The notes beneath the pieces were generated by a model, which did no database searches, was not told the DNA's origin, and saw nothing but the letters and a program-made list of their open reading frames with translations. Of a stretch of 11,829 bases of DNA, positions 1-7,277 are shown piece by piece (the first letter of the stretch is position 1; each line of letters starts with the position of its first letter). The position numbers were made by a program, and so were the translations under genes. The DNA comes from Clostridiales bacterium (GTDB lineage: Bacteria > Bacillota > Clostridia > Peptostreptococcales > Anaerovoracaceae): positions 1 to 11,829 of the forward strand of contig JAAYHT010000282.1 of NCBI GenBank assembly GCA_012735285.1, read 5' to 3'.

Positions 1-46
1 CGATAGTATTAAAATGTACGCTTCCAAATATGTTTTCTTTCTTCAT
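1..46 (-). CDS. Possible divergent gene start (partial, unidentified)
   Basis: On the minus strand an ATG at 46-44 opens a frame that runs off the left edge and reads MKKENIFGSVHFNTI. An in-frame TAG lies two codons upstream, so this ATG is the first start available. The strand is purine-rich, as the coding strands of this window generally are. Against it, the leader has no convincing SD site, whereas most genes here have one, and 15 codons are too few to recognise a family. The plus-strand frames here could equally be the tail of an upstream gene ending at 70 or 80. I cannot name a function. Confidence 0.25.
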   Translation of the reverse strand, partial: MKKENIFGSVHFNTI

Positions 47-76
47 TTTTATCTATCTTTTTGTGATTAGTTGTCC

Positions 77-105
77 TTGAGGGGGATATTAATATATGAT
101 ATAAT
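77..105 (+). promoter_or_regulatory. Sigma-A type promoter of the queH-rpe operon
   Basis: TTGAGG at 77-82 and TATAAT at 100-105 are separated by exactly 17 bp. T97-G98 gives an extended -10 (TGnTATAAT). Transcription should begin near 111-113, leaving a leader of about 40 nt before the queH ATG. I see no riboswitch in that leader; in particular it lacks the A-rich tail expected of a preQ1-I aptamer. It is the only clear promoter ahead of the ten-gene block. Confidence 0.75.
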
Positions 106-153
106 ATTTCGCTAGAGTTGTGAAGCCAGATTAGTCGAGATTGGGGAAATATT

Positions 154-696
154 ATGGAAAAACCGAAGCTATTACTACACAGCTGTTGTGGCCCCTGCAG
201 TACTTCTGTATTGGAAAGACTGTTGGATGATTATAATATTACGGTTTTTTTCTATAATCCAAATATTACCGATCCTGAGGAGTATGAGAAGCGCAAAGCT
301 TCTCAGATATATTTTCTAAAAGGTTATGGGAAATCCATAGACTTTTTGGTAGGGGATTATGACGTAGAGAATTTCTACGAAGAAGTTAAGGGTTTGGAAA
401 ATGAGCCCGAGGGCGGGAGACGTTGTATAAAATGCTTTCGCTTAAGATTAAAGAAAACAGCCGAGATGGCAAAATCATTAGGTATTAAAAACTTCAGCAC
501 GACTCTTTCGGTAAGCCCACATAAGAGCTACCAGGATATTAAAGCAATTGGTTCTGAATTAGAAGGAGTAGATTTAATTTTTATAAAAGAAGATTTTAAA
601 AAGAAAGACGGGTTTTCACGCTCTATTCAGTTATCTAAAGAATATGGACTTTACCGACAGAGATACTGTGGTTGTGAATTTTCAAAAACTAAATAA
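154..696 (+). CDS. queH: Epoxyqueuosine reductase QueH
   Basis: QueH (formerly DUF208) performs the last step of queuosine synthesis, reducing epoxyqueuosine to queuosine in the anticodon loop of GUN tRNAs. It is the non-orthologous replacement of cobalamin-dependent QueG and is common in anaerobes. The 180-residue protein has the family pattern: HSCCGPCS at 9-16, CIKC at 91-94, and a C-terminal RYCGC at 170-174. C11, C12, C91 and C94 are the likely iron-sulfur cluster ligands, while C172 and C174 could be a redox pair; this assignment comes from family knowledge. It is a soluble cytoplasmic protein of normal length. The ATG at 154 follows a modest GGGG at 143-146. It is first in the operon and asnA follows after 13 bp. 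No other queuosine genes are in the window. Confidence 0.93.
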   Translation: MEKPKLLLHSCCGPCSTSVLERLLDDYNITVFFYNPNITDPEEYEKRKASQIYFLKGYGKSIDFLVGDYDVENFYEEVKGLENEPEGGRRCIKCFRLRLKKTAEMAKSLGIKNFSTTLSVSPHKSYQDIKAIGSELEGVDLIFIKEDFKKKDGFSRSIQLSKEYGLYRQRYCGCEFSKTK

Positions 697-709
697 GGAG
701 AGCAATTAG

Positions 710-1720
710 ATGGGAAAATTAATTCTACCAAAGGGTTACAAATCGCCGCTTGGGATAATGGAAACACAAAGAGCAATCAAGAAAATAAAGGATTTCTTTC
801 AACAGGAATTAGCTTATGGGCTTGAGCTAAGAAGAGTATCAGCACCATTGGTTGTAGACCCCGAAAAAGGTTTGAACGACAATTTAAGTGGTGTAGAAAG
901 AACAGTTTCTTTTACAATTAAAGATATGAACGAAAAAGTAGCCGAAATCCCCCAGTCCTTAGCAAAATGGAAAAGGCTGGCGCTTGCCCGCTATAAGATA
1001 GAACCGGGTAAAGGAATATATACTGATATGAATGCAATCAGAAGGGACGAGGAACTGGATAATCTGCATTCAATCTATGTGGATCAATGGGATTGGGAGA
1101 AGGTAATTAAAAAAGAAGATAGAACAGAGGAATATTTAAGACAAACAGCAGAGACAATCTATATTGCTGTAAAAAACCTTGGGGATTATGTAAACAGGCT
1201 GTATAAGGAAATAAGAACTGAACTTCCAAATGAACTATTTTTTATTACAACCCAGGAACTTGAGGACATGTATCCTGATCTGACTCCCCATGAAAGAGAG
1301 GATGCAATCGCCAAGGAAAAGAAGGCAGTCTTTTTAATGAAAATTGGTGACACATTAGCTTCTGGGAGAAAGCATGATGGAAGGGCACCCGACTATGATG
1401 ATTGGAATCTGAACGGAGATATAATTCTTTGGAATGAAATATTAGAGACAGCCTTTGAGATTACCTCAATGGGTATCCGCGTAGATAGGGAGGCTTTGCT
1501 CAGACAATTAAAACTAGCAGGAGCTGAAGAGCGCAAGGAGCTGGAGTTCCATAAGATGATAATAAATGAAGAGCTGCCCTATTCAGTGGGTGGCGGCATC
1601 GGCCAATCGAGACTTTGTATGTATTTCCTAAGAAAGGCTCATATTGGCGAGGTGCAATCTTCAATGTGGCCTGAAGAAATGATTAAGATCTGTGAAGAAA
1701 ATGATATCTATCTTCTTTAA
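710..1720 (+). CDS. asnA: Aspartate--ammonia ligase (asparagine synthetase A)
   Basis: AsnA makes asparagine from aspartate, ammonia and ATP through an aspartyl-AMP intermediate. It has the fold of class II aminoacyl-tRNA synthetases, close to AspRS/AsnRS. The 336 residues match the usual length (about 330). Family blocks are visible in order: NDNLSGVER near 56-64, the QSLAKWKR segment, IYTDMNAIRRDE, VDQWDWEK, the SGRKHDGRAPDYDDW block, and a motif-3-like GGGIGQSRLCMYFL near the C-terminus. An AAGGAG site at 695-700 overlaps the queH stop and fixes the ATG at 710. asnA in Bacillota is often under an Asn T-box; none is seen here because the gene sits inside the operon, 13 bp after queH and 18 bp before priA. 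It uses free ammonia rather than glutamine, which fits an organism living on amino acids, though that is inference. Confidence 0.95.
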   Translation: MGKLILPKGYKSPLGIMETQRAIKKIKDFFQQELAYGLELRRVSAPLVVDPEKGLNDNLSGVERTVSFTIKDMNEKVAEIPQSLAKWKRLALARYKIEPGKGIYTDMNAIRRDEELDNLHSIYVDQWDWEKVIKKEDRTEEYLRQTAETIYIAVKNLGDYVNRLYKEIRTELPNELFFITTQELEDMYPDLTPHEREDAIAKEKKAVFLMKIGDTLASGRKHDGRAPDYDDWNLNGDIILWNEILETAFEITSMGIRVDREALLRQLKLAGAEERKELEFHKMIINEELPYSVGGGIGQSRLCMYFLRKAHIGEVQSSMWPEEMIKICEENDIYLL

Positions 1721-1728
1721 AACCTATT

Positions 1729-1734
1729 GGTGAG
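1729..1734 (+). promoter_or_regulatory. SD site deciding the priA start
   Basis: GGTGAG lies 4 nt before the ATG at 1739. GGTGA pairs with the extreme 3' end of the 16S anti-SD (AGGAGGTGAT register), which suits such short spacing. It supports ATG 1739 over the in-frame TTG at 1727, which has no SD and would add four residues. The same type of site (GGTGAT) precedes stp. Confidence 0.6.
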
Positions 1735-1738
1735 ATTA

Positions 1739-3751
1739 ATGGAATATGTAAAAGTTGTTATTGACAACAGCAGTGATAAAACGGATAGACTCTATACGTA
1801 CGGGACAGAGATCACCGGGCTAAAGCCTGGGGACAAGGTTTCGGTTCCCTTTGCCAAAGGAAACAGGATAAGGGATGCCTATGTTCACACAATAATAGAT
1901 GAACCTGATATTGATACTAAAGAACTAAAATATATAGTTTCAAAAGATGAAGAGCTTTCCTTATCCCCTTCTATAATCCAAGTAGCAGATTGGATGAAGG
2001 AGCGTTATTTTTGCAGATATATAGATGCTATTAAATGTTTTGCCCCACCGGGAAAGCCACCCAAGAAAAAGATTGAACAACCAATTAGTGATGAAAATAA
2101 TTTCGTCCCTGAGGACTTGCCTGAGTTAACGGATGAACAGGCTTCGGCATTCATGAGAATTAAAGAAGCCATAGACGAAAAAATACATAAGGTTTTCCTT
2201 ATTCATGGGGTGACTAGTAGTGGAAAGACTGAAGTCTATATGAGGGCTGCAGCTGAGTGTATAGAGCAGGGAAAGGCAGTGATAATGCTTGTTCCGGAAA
2301 TTTCACTGACAACTCAAACTATTGAGCGTTTCTTAAATAGATTTGGATCTGATCAAATTGCTGTCTTACACAGCAAATTAACCAGGGCTCAACGCTATAA
2401 CGAGTGGCTGCGCATAAAACAGGGTGAAGTGAAGATTGTTATTGGAGCAAGATCGGCTGTATTTGCTCCTTTTGATAATATTGGGGCAATCATAATTGAC
2501 GAAGAACATGAGACCACATATAAGTCAGATATGACACCAAAATATGATACGATAGAAGTAGCTATTCAACGGGCTAGAGTAAGCAATGCTGTCGTTTTAT
2601 TAGGCAGCGCTACTCCGTCATTAATTTCGACCTATAAATCAGAAAATGGCAGCTATGAGCGGTTGCTTATGACTAGAAGATATAACGAGGCTCCTTTACC
2701 CTCTGTTAAGATTGTGGATATGAGGGAGGAGCTAAAGAATGGCAACAAGAGCATATTCAGTTTGGAGCTATATCACCAAATAGAGAGGTGCTTAGAGGAA
2801 AAGAGACAGGTAATCTTATTCCTAAATAGAAGGGGCTATTCAACTTTTCTTTCCTGCAGGTATTGCGGGTATGTAATGCGCTGCGATGAATGTAGCATAT
2901 CGTTGACTTATCACAAATCAAGAAAAGAAGTTGTATGTCATTTCTGCGGCAACAGAAAAGAGGTACCTAAAACCTGTCCTGAATGTAAAAGTAGATACAT
3001 AAAATACTTTGGAACAGGAACTGAAAAGGTAGAGGAATTGGCCTTGCAAGTTTTCCCCAATGCTGAGATAGATCGGCTTGATTTGGATACATCTCAGAAA
3101 AGGGGAAGTATAGATAGAATTATAGGTAGGTTTGCAAAAGGAAAGACAGATATCCTGATAGGCACACAACTTGTTGCAAAGGGACTAGACTTTGCAAATG
3201 TGGGTTTGGTTGGTATAATCTCAGCTGATATTTCACTTAACATACCTGACTACAGGTCGCCTGAGAGAACCTTCCAACTGATAACCCAGGCAGCAGGAAG
3301 GGCAGGCAGAGGTGAGGAACCGGGTAAAGTGATTATTCAAACATACACACCTGAACACTATGCGATACAATCCGCTGCGGTTCAAGATTACTACCGTTTT
3401 TATAAAACCGAGATTGCAATAAGAAAAAGTTTAGGATATCCTCCCTTTAGCGATTTGATCCAGCTTATCATATCAGCTGAAGATGAAGAACTAACTAGGA
3501 ATATTTCCGAAGAGATTAAAGAAGCATTTTTGAGGCGTGTGGGAACAATACACAAGGATTATATTCTAGGGCCAAAACCTGCGCCTATGAATAGGATCAA
3601 AGAGCTTTATAGATATCAAATGTTGATTAAATGTTTCCCTCAACATTGGGAATTATATAAAGAAGCGCTTAAAAACATTAAAACAATGGTAGTAAAAAAT
3701 AAGGGAAAAGTATTTATTTCAATTGATGTTAACCCATATGGATTTTTGTAG
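1739..3751 (+). CDS. priA: Primosomal protein N' (replication restart helicase PriA), winged-helix domain missing
   Basis: PriA recognises stalled or collapsed forks, unwinds the lagging strand 3' to 5' and reloads the replicative helicase. With the ATG at 1739 the protein has 670 residues. It has a 3'-end DNA-binding domain (about 1-105), Walker A GVTSSGKT at 157-164, DEEH at 254-257, GSAT at 289-292, eight zinc cysteines (373, 376, 382, 385, 400, 403, 413, 416) inserted in the second helicase lobe, then the GTQLVAKGLDF and QAAGRAGRG helicase motifs and the C-terminal domain ending NPYGFL. The helicase core closely resembles Bacillus PriA. The odd point is that only about 25 residues, proline- and acid-rich, link the DNA-binding domain to the helicase lobe (LTDEQ near 131), so the usual winged-helix domain is absent. 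Reading frame and motifs are otherwise intact, so the protein is probably functional. It lies 18 bp after asnA and 14 bp before def. Confidence 0.95.
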   Translation: MEYVKVVIDNSSDKTDRLYTYGTEITGLKPGDKVSVPFAKGNRIRDAYVHTIIDEPDIDTKELKYIVSKDEELSLSPSIIQVADWMKERYFCRYIDAIKCFAPPGKPPKKKIEQPISDENNFVPEDLPELTDEQASAFMRIKEAIDEKIHKVFLIHGVTSSGKTEVYMRAAAECIEQGKAVIMLVPEISLTTQTIERFLNRFGSDQIAVLHSKLTRAQRYNEWLRIKQGEVKIVIGARSAVFAPFDNIGAIIIDEEHETTYKSDMTPKYDTIEVAIQRARVSNAVVLLGSATPSLISTYKSENGSYERLLMTRRYNEAPLPSVKIVDMREELKNGNKSIFSLELYHQIERCLEEKRQVILFLNRRGYSTFLSCRYCGYVMRCDECSISLTYHKSRKEVVCHFCGNRKEVPKTCPECKSRYIKYFGTGTEKVEELALQVFPNAEIDRLDLDTSQKRGSIDRIIGRFAKGKTDILIGTQLVAKGLDFANVGLVGIISADISLNIPDYRSPERTFQLITQAAGRAGRGEEPGKVIIQTYTPEHYAIQSAAVQDYYRFYKTEIAIRKSLGYPPFSDLIQLIISAEDEELTRNISEEIKEAFLRRVGTIHKDYILGPKPAPMNRIKELYRYQMLIKCFPQHWELYKEALKNIKTMVVKNKGKVFISIDVNPYGFL

Positions 3752-3765
3752 AAGGAGTAGACAAG

Positions 3766-4242
3766 ATGGCATTAAGAAACATTGTATTAGAAGGGGACGA
3801 AATATTAAATAAGCGTGCTAGAGAAGTCACGGTAATAAATGATAGAATTCTAATCACATTAGATGATATGCTAGAGACAATGAGGGAAAATAATGGATTG
3901 GGAATAGCAGCCCCTCAGGTAGGAATTCTGAGGAGGATGTTCATTGTTGAAGTGGATGATCAACTAATTGAGATAATTAATCCGGAAATTGTTGAAACTA
4001 GGGGAGAACAACAGGTGGAAGAAGGTTGTCTAAGTGTACCTGGACTAGTTGGTACAGTTGAGAGACCTGAGTATGTTAAAATGACAGGCTTAAACAGAAA
4101 AGGTGAGAAGATAGAAATTGAAGGCACAGGATTGCTTGCCGTTGCTCTTTCCCATGAATATGATCATTTAGAAGGAATCCTATTTACCCAAAAAGCAACT
4201 GAAATAAGGGATGCTTTTGTGGAAGAAGATATAGAGGAATAA
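3766..4242 (+). CDS. def: Peptide deformylase
   Basis: Removes the formyl group from the N-terminal methionine of nascent proteins at the ribosome exit, using Fe2+ or a similar metal. All three family motifs are intact in the 158 residues: GIAAPQVG at 46-53, EGCLS at 86-90, and HEYDH at 130-134. Metal ligands are C88, H130 and H134, and E131 is the catalytic acid. The length fits the shorter type of bacterial deformylase; the tail is acidic (EEDIEE). An AAGGAG at 3752-3757 lies 8 nt before the ATG. It sits 14 bp after priA and 19 bp before fmt, the enzyme that adds the group this one removes, an arrangement widely conserved in bacteria. Confidence 0.97.
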   Translation: MALRNIVLEGDEILNKRAREVTVINDRILITLDDMLETMRENNGLGIAAPQVGILRRMFIVEVDDQLIEIINPEIVETRGEQQVEEGCLSVPGLVGTVERPEYVKMTGLNRKGEKIEIEGTGLLAVALSHEYDHLEGILFTQKATEIRDAFVEEDIEE

Positions 4243-4261
4243 AAGAATAGAGGTTGAGCGC

Positions 4262-5197
4262 ATGAATATTGTTTACATGGGAACACCTGATTTCGCTGTA
4301 CCTGCGTTAAGGCGGATCCATGAAGAGGGACACAATATAAAACTCGTAGTTACCCAGCCTGACAGACCTAGAGACAGGGGTAAAAAACTAAGACCAACAC
4401 CGGTTAAGGTCATAGCCGAAGAATTGGGGATTCCCGTTTGTCAGCCGGATAGGATAAAGAACAACGATGAGTTCTTGGATAAGCTAAAAGAAATTGCTCC
4501 AGACCTAATAGTTGTAGTTGCTTATGGCAAGATCCTGCCTAAAGAGATTCTTGATATCCCTAAATATGGGTGTATTAACATCCACGCTTCCATTCTGCCT
4601 AAATATAGGGGGCCTGCACCGATACAGCATGCTATTCTTTCAGGAGATTCAGAGACGGGAGTAACACTCATGTATATGGCTGAAGGAATGGATACAGGGG
4701 ATATGATAGATACAAGGACTACTTTAATCGACAAGAAAACGGCTGGAGAGTTGCATGATGAGTTGGCAATACTTGGTGCTGAAATGTTGATAGATAATTT
4801 GACCGATTTAAAGTCTGGAGAAGCAAAGAGGATCAAACAGGATGAGTCCTTGGCAACTTACGCGCCAATGATTTATAAAAAAGATGGTTTAATTGATTTT
4901 AATAAGTCACCGGTAGAGATAGAAAGACAAATTAGAGCTATGACACCTTGGCCAGGAGCCTACACCTTCTATAAAGGAGAGCAGATGAAGGTCATATCTG
5001 CCCATCCACATGAATCTGATGAAAAAGAGGATAAACAACCAGGAACTATTAGCTATGTTGGGCCGGAAGGTATAGGTATAGTTACTAAAGATGGATTATT
5101 ATTGGTTACAGAAATCCAGATGCCTGGTAAGCGAGCAATGAAAGTTTCCGAATTTTTAAAGGGGAATAAAATTGAAATTGGAACAGTATTGGGTTAA
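4262..5197 (+). CDS. fmt: Methionyl-tRNA formyltransferase
   Basis: Transfers a formyl group from 10-formyltetrahydrofolate to Met-tRNAfMet for translation initiation. The 311 residues are close to the E. coli enzyme in length. The N-terminal formyltransferase domain (about 1-190) has the catalytic triad at N106, H108 and D144, within INIHASILPKYRGPAPI and EGMDTGD; a flexible loop with DRPRDRGKK near 34-42 contacts tRNA in this family. The C-terminal oligonucleotide-binding domain (about 205-311) includes the typical MTPWPGAYT stretch. The SD is GAGGT at 4250-4254, 7 nt before the ATG. It pairs functionally with def upstream. The 38-bp gap to rsmB is the largest in the operon; many clostridial genomes carry a zinc metallopeptidase gene at that position, which is absent here. 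Confidence 0.97.
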   Translation: MNIVYMGTPDFAVPALRRIHEEGHNIKLVVTQPDRPRDRGKKLRPTPVKVIAEELGIPVCQPDRIKNNDEFLDKLKEIAPDLIVVVAYGKILPKEILDIPKYGCINIHASILPKYRGPAPIQHAILSGDSETGVTLMYMAEGMDTGDMIDTRTTLIDKKTAGELHDELAILGAEMLIDNLTDLKSGEAKRIKQDESLATYAPMIYKKDGLIDFNKSPVEIERQIRAMTPWPGAYTFYKGEQMKVISAHPHESDEKEDKQPGTISYVGPEGIGIVTKDGLLLVTEIQMPGKRAMKVSEFLKGNKIEIGTVLG

Positions 5198-5235
5198 TAT
5201 ATAGAAAACAGCCTAACTGGGGAAGAGGAAACCTA

Positions 5236-6519
5236 ATGGACTCAAATAGAAGAACAGCCTTTTTTACTCTAAAAGATATTGAAGAAAACAGTGCCTTTTC
5301 AAACTTGGCGCTAAATTACCATATCAAAGTAGGCAAGCCAAAATCGACTGATTTTGTTAGAAGGCTTGTTTACGGTGTTCTAGAGAATAAAATCTACCTA
5401 GATTATATTATTCAACACTATATCAAAACAGCGGTCGAGGAATTAGATGTTAATGTCAAGACTCTTCTCCGAATGGGAATCTATCAGATCGAATTTATGG
5501 ATTCGGTGCCAGAATACGCCGCTGTTACAGAGAGCGTTAAATTAGCTAAAAGATATAGCAAAGGGCGGGAAGGGTTTATCAATGCAGTGCTTCGTAACTA
5601 CATAAGGACGAAGGATAAAGTTAAGTTCCCTGATCGCGATGAAGATATAGTTAAATTCCTTTCTATTAAATATTCCTATGCACCATGGATTATTCGTTTA
5701 TGGCTTGATCAATTTGACATCTCATTTTTAGAGGAGCTGCTTGAAGCTGGAAATCAAATTGCGGATTTGGTTATAAGGCCTAATTTACTTAAACTCAATA
5801 AAAAGAAGCTTAGGAAACTACTCGAAGACAAAGGATATATTGTTGAAGATGGTTACTTGGCAAAAAACGCTCTTCATGTAAAAGGTGAAGATTTATTAGA
5901 AGACAGCTTATACAAAGATGGCATGTTTTCTGTGCAGGATGAGAGTTCAATGATTGCTGTTGAATTTCTGGATCCAAAACCTAATGAGGTTGTGATTGAT
6001 GTATGTGCAGCGCCAGGTGGGAAATCGATCTATGCAGCGGAATTGATGGATAATAAGGGGGAAGTGATTGCTCAGGACATATACAAGAAAAAGCTTGGCT
6101 TGATAGAAAAAGATGCTGAAAGGAATGGCATTACAATAATAAGTACGAGAAACTGGGATTCTACAAGAGCAGATTCTAAGCTATTAGGGAAGGCTGATAG
6201 GGTAATAGTAGATGCCCCATGTTCAGGCTTGGGGGTAATAAGAAGAAAACCAGAGATAAAGTATAAGGACAATGAAATGGCTGTTAAGGATTTGCCTAAA
6301 AAACAGCTGAGTATCTTAACTGCATCTTCCAGATATGTAAAGAACAATGGTATACTATTATACAGCACTTGTACCATCAACAGGGAAGAGAATCAGAATG
6401 TTGTAAATGAATTTATTAAGTACAATAAAACATTTGAAATAGAAGACAGCATACAGCTTTTCCCCAACATTAATGGTACAGACGGTTTCTATATCTGTAA
6501 AATGAGACGAAGGCCATAA
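5236..6519 (+). CDS. rsmB: 16S rRNA (cytosine-967-C5)-methyltransferase
   Basis: RsmB (Sun/Fmu) methylates C967 (E. coli numbering) of 16S rRNA with S-adenosylmethionine. The protein has 427 residues. The N-terminal NusB-like RNA-binding domain (about 1-130) is followed by a linker and a Rossmann methyltransferase domain. The SAM-binding motif VCAAPGGKS is at 256-264, DAPCSGLGV starts at 326 and STCTINREEN at 377. By family mechanism C379 is the nucleophile and C329 helps release the product. The protein ends with the typical GTDGFYICKM. The SD is a GAGG at 5225-5228, 7 nt before the ATG. It precedes stp by 12 bp; rlmN, which often stands between rsmB and the phosphatase in clostridia, is not here. 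Confidence 0.95.
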   Translation: MDSNRRTAFFTLKDIEENSAFSNLALNYHIKVGKPKSTDFVRRLVYGVLENKIYLDYIIQHYIKTAVEELDVNVKTLLRMGIYQIEFMDSVPEYAAVTESVKLAKRYSKGREGFINAVLRNYIRTKDKVKFPDRDEDIVKFLSIKYSYAPWIIRLWLDQFDISFLEELLEAGNQIADLVIRPNLLKLNKKKLRKLLEDKGYIVEDGYLAKNALHVKGEDLLEDSLYKDGMFSVQDESSMIAVEFLDPKPNEVVIDVCAAPGGKSIYAAELMDNKGEVIAQDIYKKKLGLIEKDAERNGITIISTRNWDSTRADSKLLGKADRVIVDAPCSGLGVIRRKPEIKYKDNEMAVKDLPKKQLSILTASSRYVKNNGILLYSTCTINREENQNVVNEFIKYNKTFEIEDSIQLFPNINGTDGFYICKMRRRP

Positions 6520-6520
6520 C

Positions 6521-6526
6521 GGTGAT
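6521..6526 (+). promoter_or_regulatory. SD site of stp
   Basis: GGTGAT lies 5 nt before the stp ATG, inside the 12-bp gap after rsmB. It matches the 3'-most part of the anti-SD complement (AGGAGGTGAT), the same variant as at priA, and fixes the ATG at 6532. Confidence 0.6.
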
Positions 6527-6531
6527 TCATT

Positions 6532-7257
6532 ATGCAAAATGTAACTTGTAAAACGGATAAAGGCAAAATAAGACAAAATAACGAAGACTCTCTGCTTTGT
6601 ATAGAAGAGAAAAACTTTTATATGGTTGCTGATGGAGTTGGTGGACACAATTCAGGAGAGCTGGCAAGCAAGCTGGCTGTAGATTATGTAAGAGACTATA
6701 TCACCAACAATCCAATAATATCTGATGATGATACTTATTTAATGAATTATTTTCTAGAATGTTTAAGCGAAGTAAATGCTATAATTTATGAGAGAGCTTC
6801 AAAAAATATAGAAGATCAAGGGATGGCTACTACAGCAGCTCTACTTTATATTAGAAACAATAAAGCCTATGTAGTAAATGTTGGTGACAGCAGGGCTTAT
6901 CTTGCTAGAGACGGTGAACTGATACAAATAACCGAAGATCATACTTATGTAAATGAGCTTTTGAAGCGAGGCTCAATTTCTGCTGAAGAGGCTAAAGACC
7001 ATCCAAAAAGAAATATGATTACACGTGCCTTAGGTAGCAAAGAAAGTATCGAACCTGATTTCTATAAATTCGATATATACAAAGGAGATATAATACTGCT
7101 TTGCACCGATGGGTTATATAACGAAATAGATGTAAACGAAATCAATAGTTTAATAACAAATTCTACCGATACCAGCACTATAGCACATGAACTTATAAAA
7201 AGGGCTAATGAGCAAGGCGGAAACGATAACATCACGGTTATCTGTGTAGAAATATAG
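6532..7257 (+). CDS. stp: PP2C-family Ser/Thr protein phosphatase (PrpC/Stp)
   Basis: Metal-dependent (Mn/Mg) phosphatase that removes phosphate from PrkC and its substrates. The 241 residues are a bare catalytic domain with no membrane segment, so it is cytoplasmic. Motifs are complete: RQNNED at 14-19, ADGVGGH at 33-39, GMATTA at 97-102, VGDSRAYL at 117-124, ITRALGS at 163-169, CTDGL at 191-195 and GGNDNIT at 229-235. The metal-binding acids are D34, D193 and D232, with D19 in the first motif. It resembles PrpC of Bacillus and Stp of other Bacillota. It lies directly before prkC (20 bp), the usual phosphatase-kinase pair, and probably reverses that kinase's action. prpC is an equally valid symbol. 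Confidence 0.95.
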   Translation: MQNVTCKTDKGKIRQNNEDSLLCIEEKNFYMVADGVGGHNSGELASKLAVDYVRDYITNNPIISDDDTYLMNYFLECLSEVNAIIYERASKNIEDQGMATTAALLYIRNNKAYVVNVGDSRAYLARDGELIQITEDHTYVNELLKRGSISAEEAKDHPKRNMITRALGSKESIEPDFYKFDIYKGDIILLCTDGLYNEIDVNEINSLITNSTDTSTIAHELIKRANEQGGNDNITVICVEI

Positions 7258-7277
7258 AAACTAAAAAGGAGAAGACC

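Noticed and set aside
83..110. A+T-rich near-palindrome as an operator
   Set aside because: The symmetry is imperfect and made only of A and T around the -10 box, so it carries little information.
112..153. preQ1 riboswitch in the queH leader
   Set aside because: The leader is about 40 nt and lacks the stem, C-rich loop and A-rich tail of preQ1-I; QueH genes need not be preQ1-regulated.
1727..1738. TTG at 1727 as priA start
   Set aside because: No SD precedes it; ATG 1739 has GGTGAG and gives the N-terminus typical of PriA.
2918..3169. Minus-strand and other overlapping open frames inside priA, fmt, rsmB, prkC, rsgA and rpe
   Set aside because: They lie opposite well-supported conserved genes, lack SD sites and recognisable motifs, and their compositions (Ser/Ile-rich) are those of antisense shadows.
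6347..6356. TGGTATACT extended -10 in rsmB as promoter for stp-prkC
   Set aside because: No matching -35 at 16-18 bp, and such A+T-rich matches are expected by chance in this sequence.
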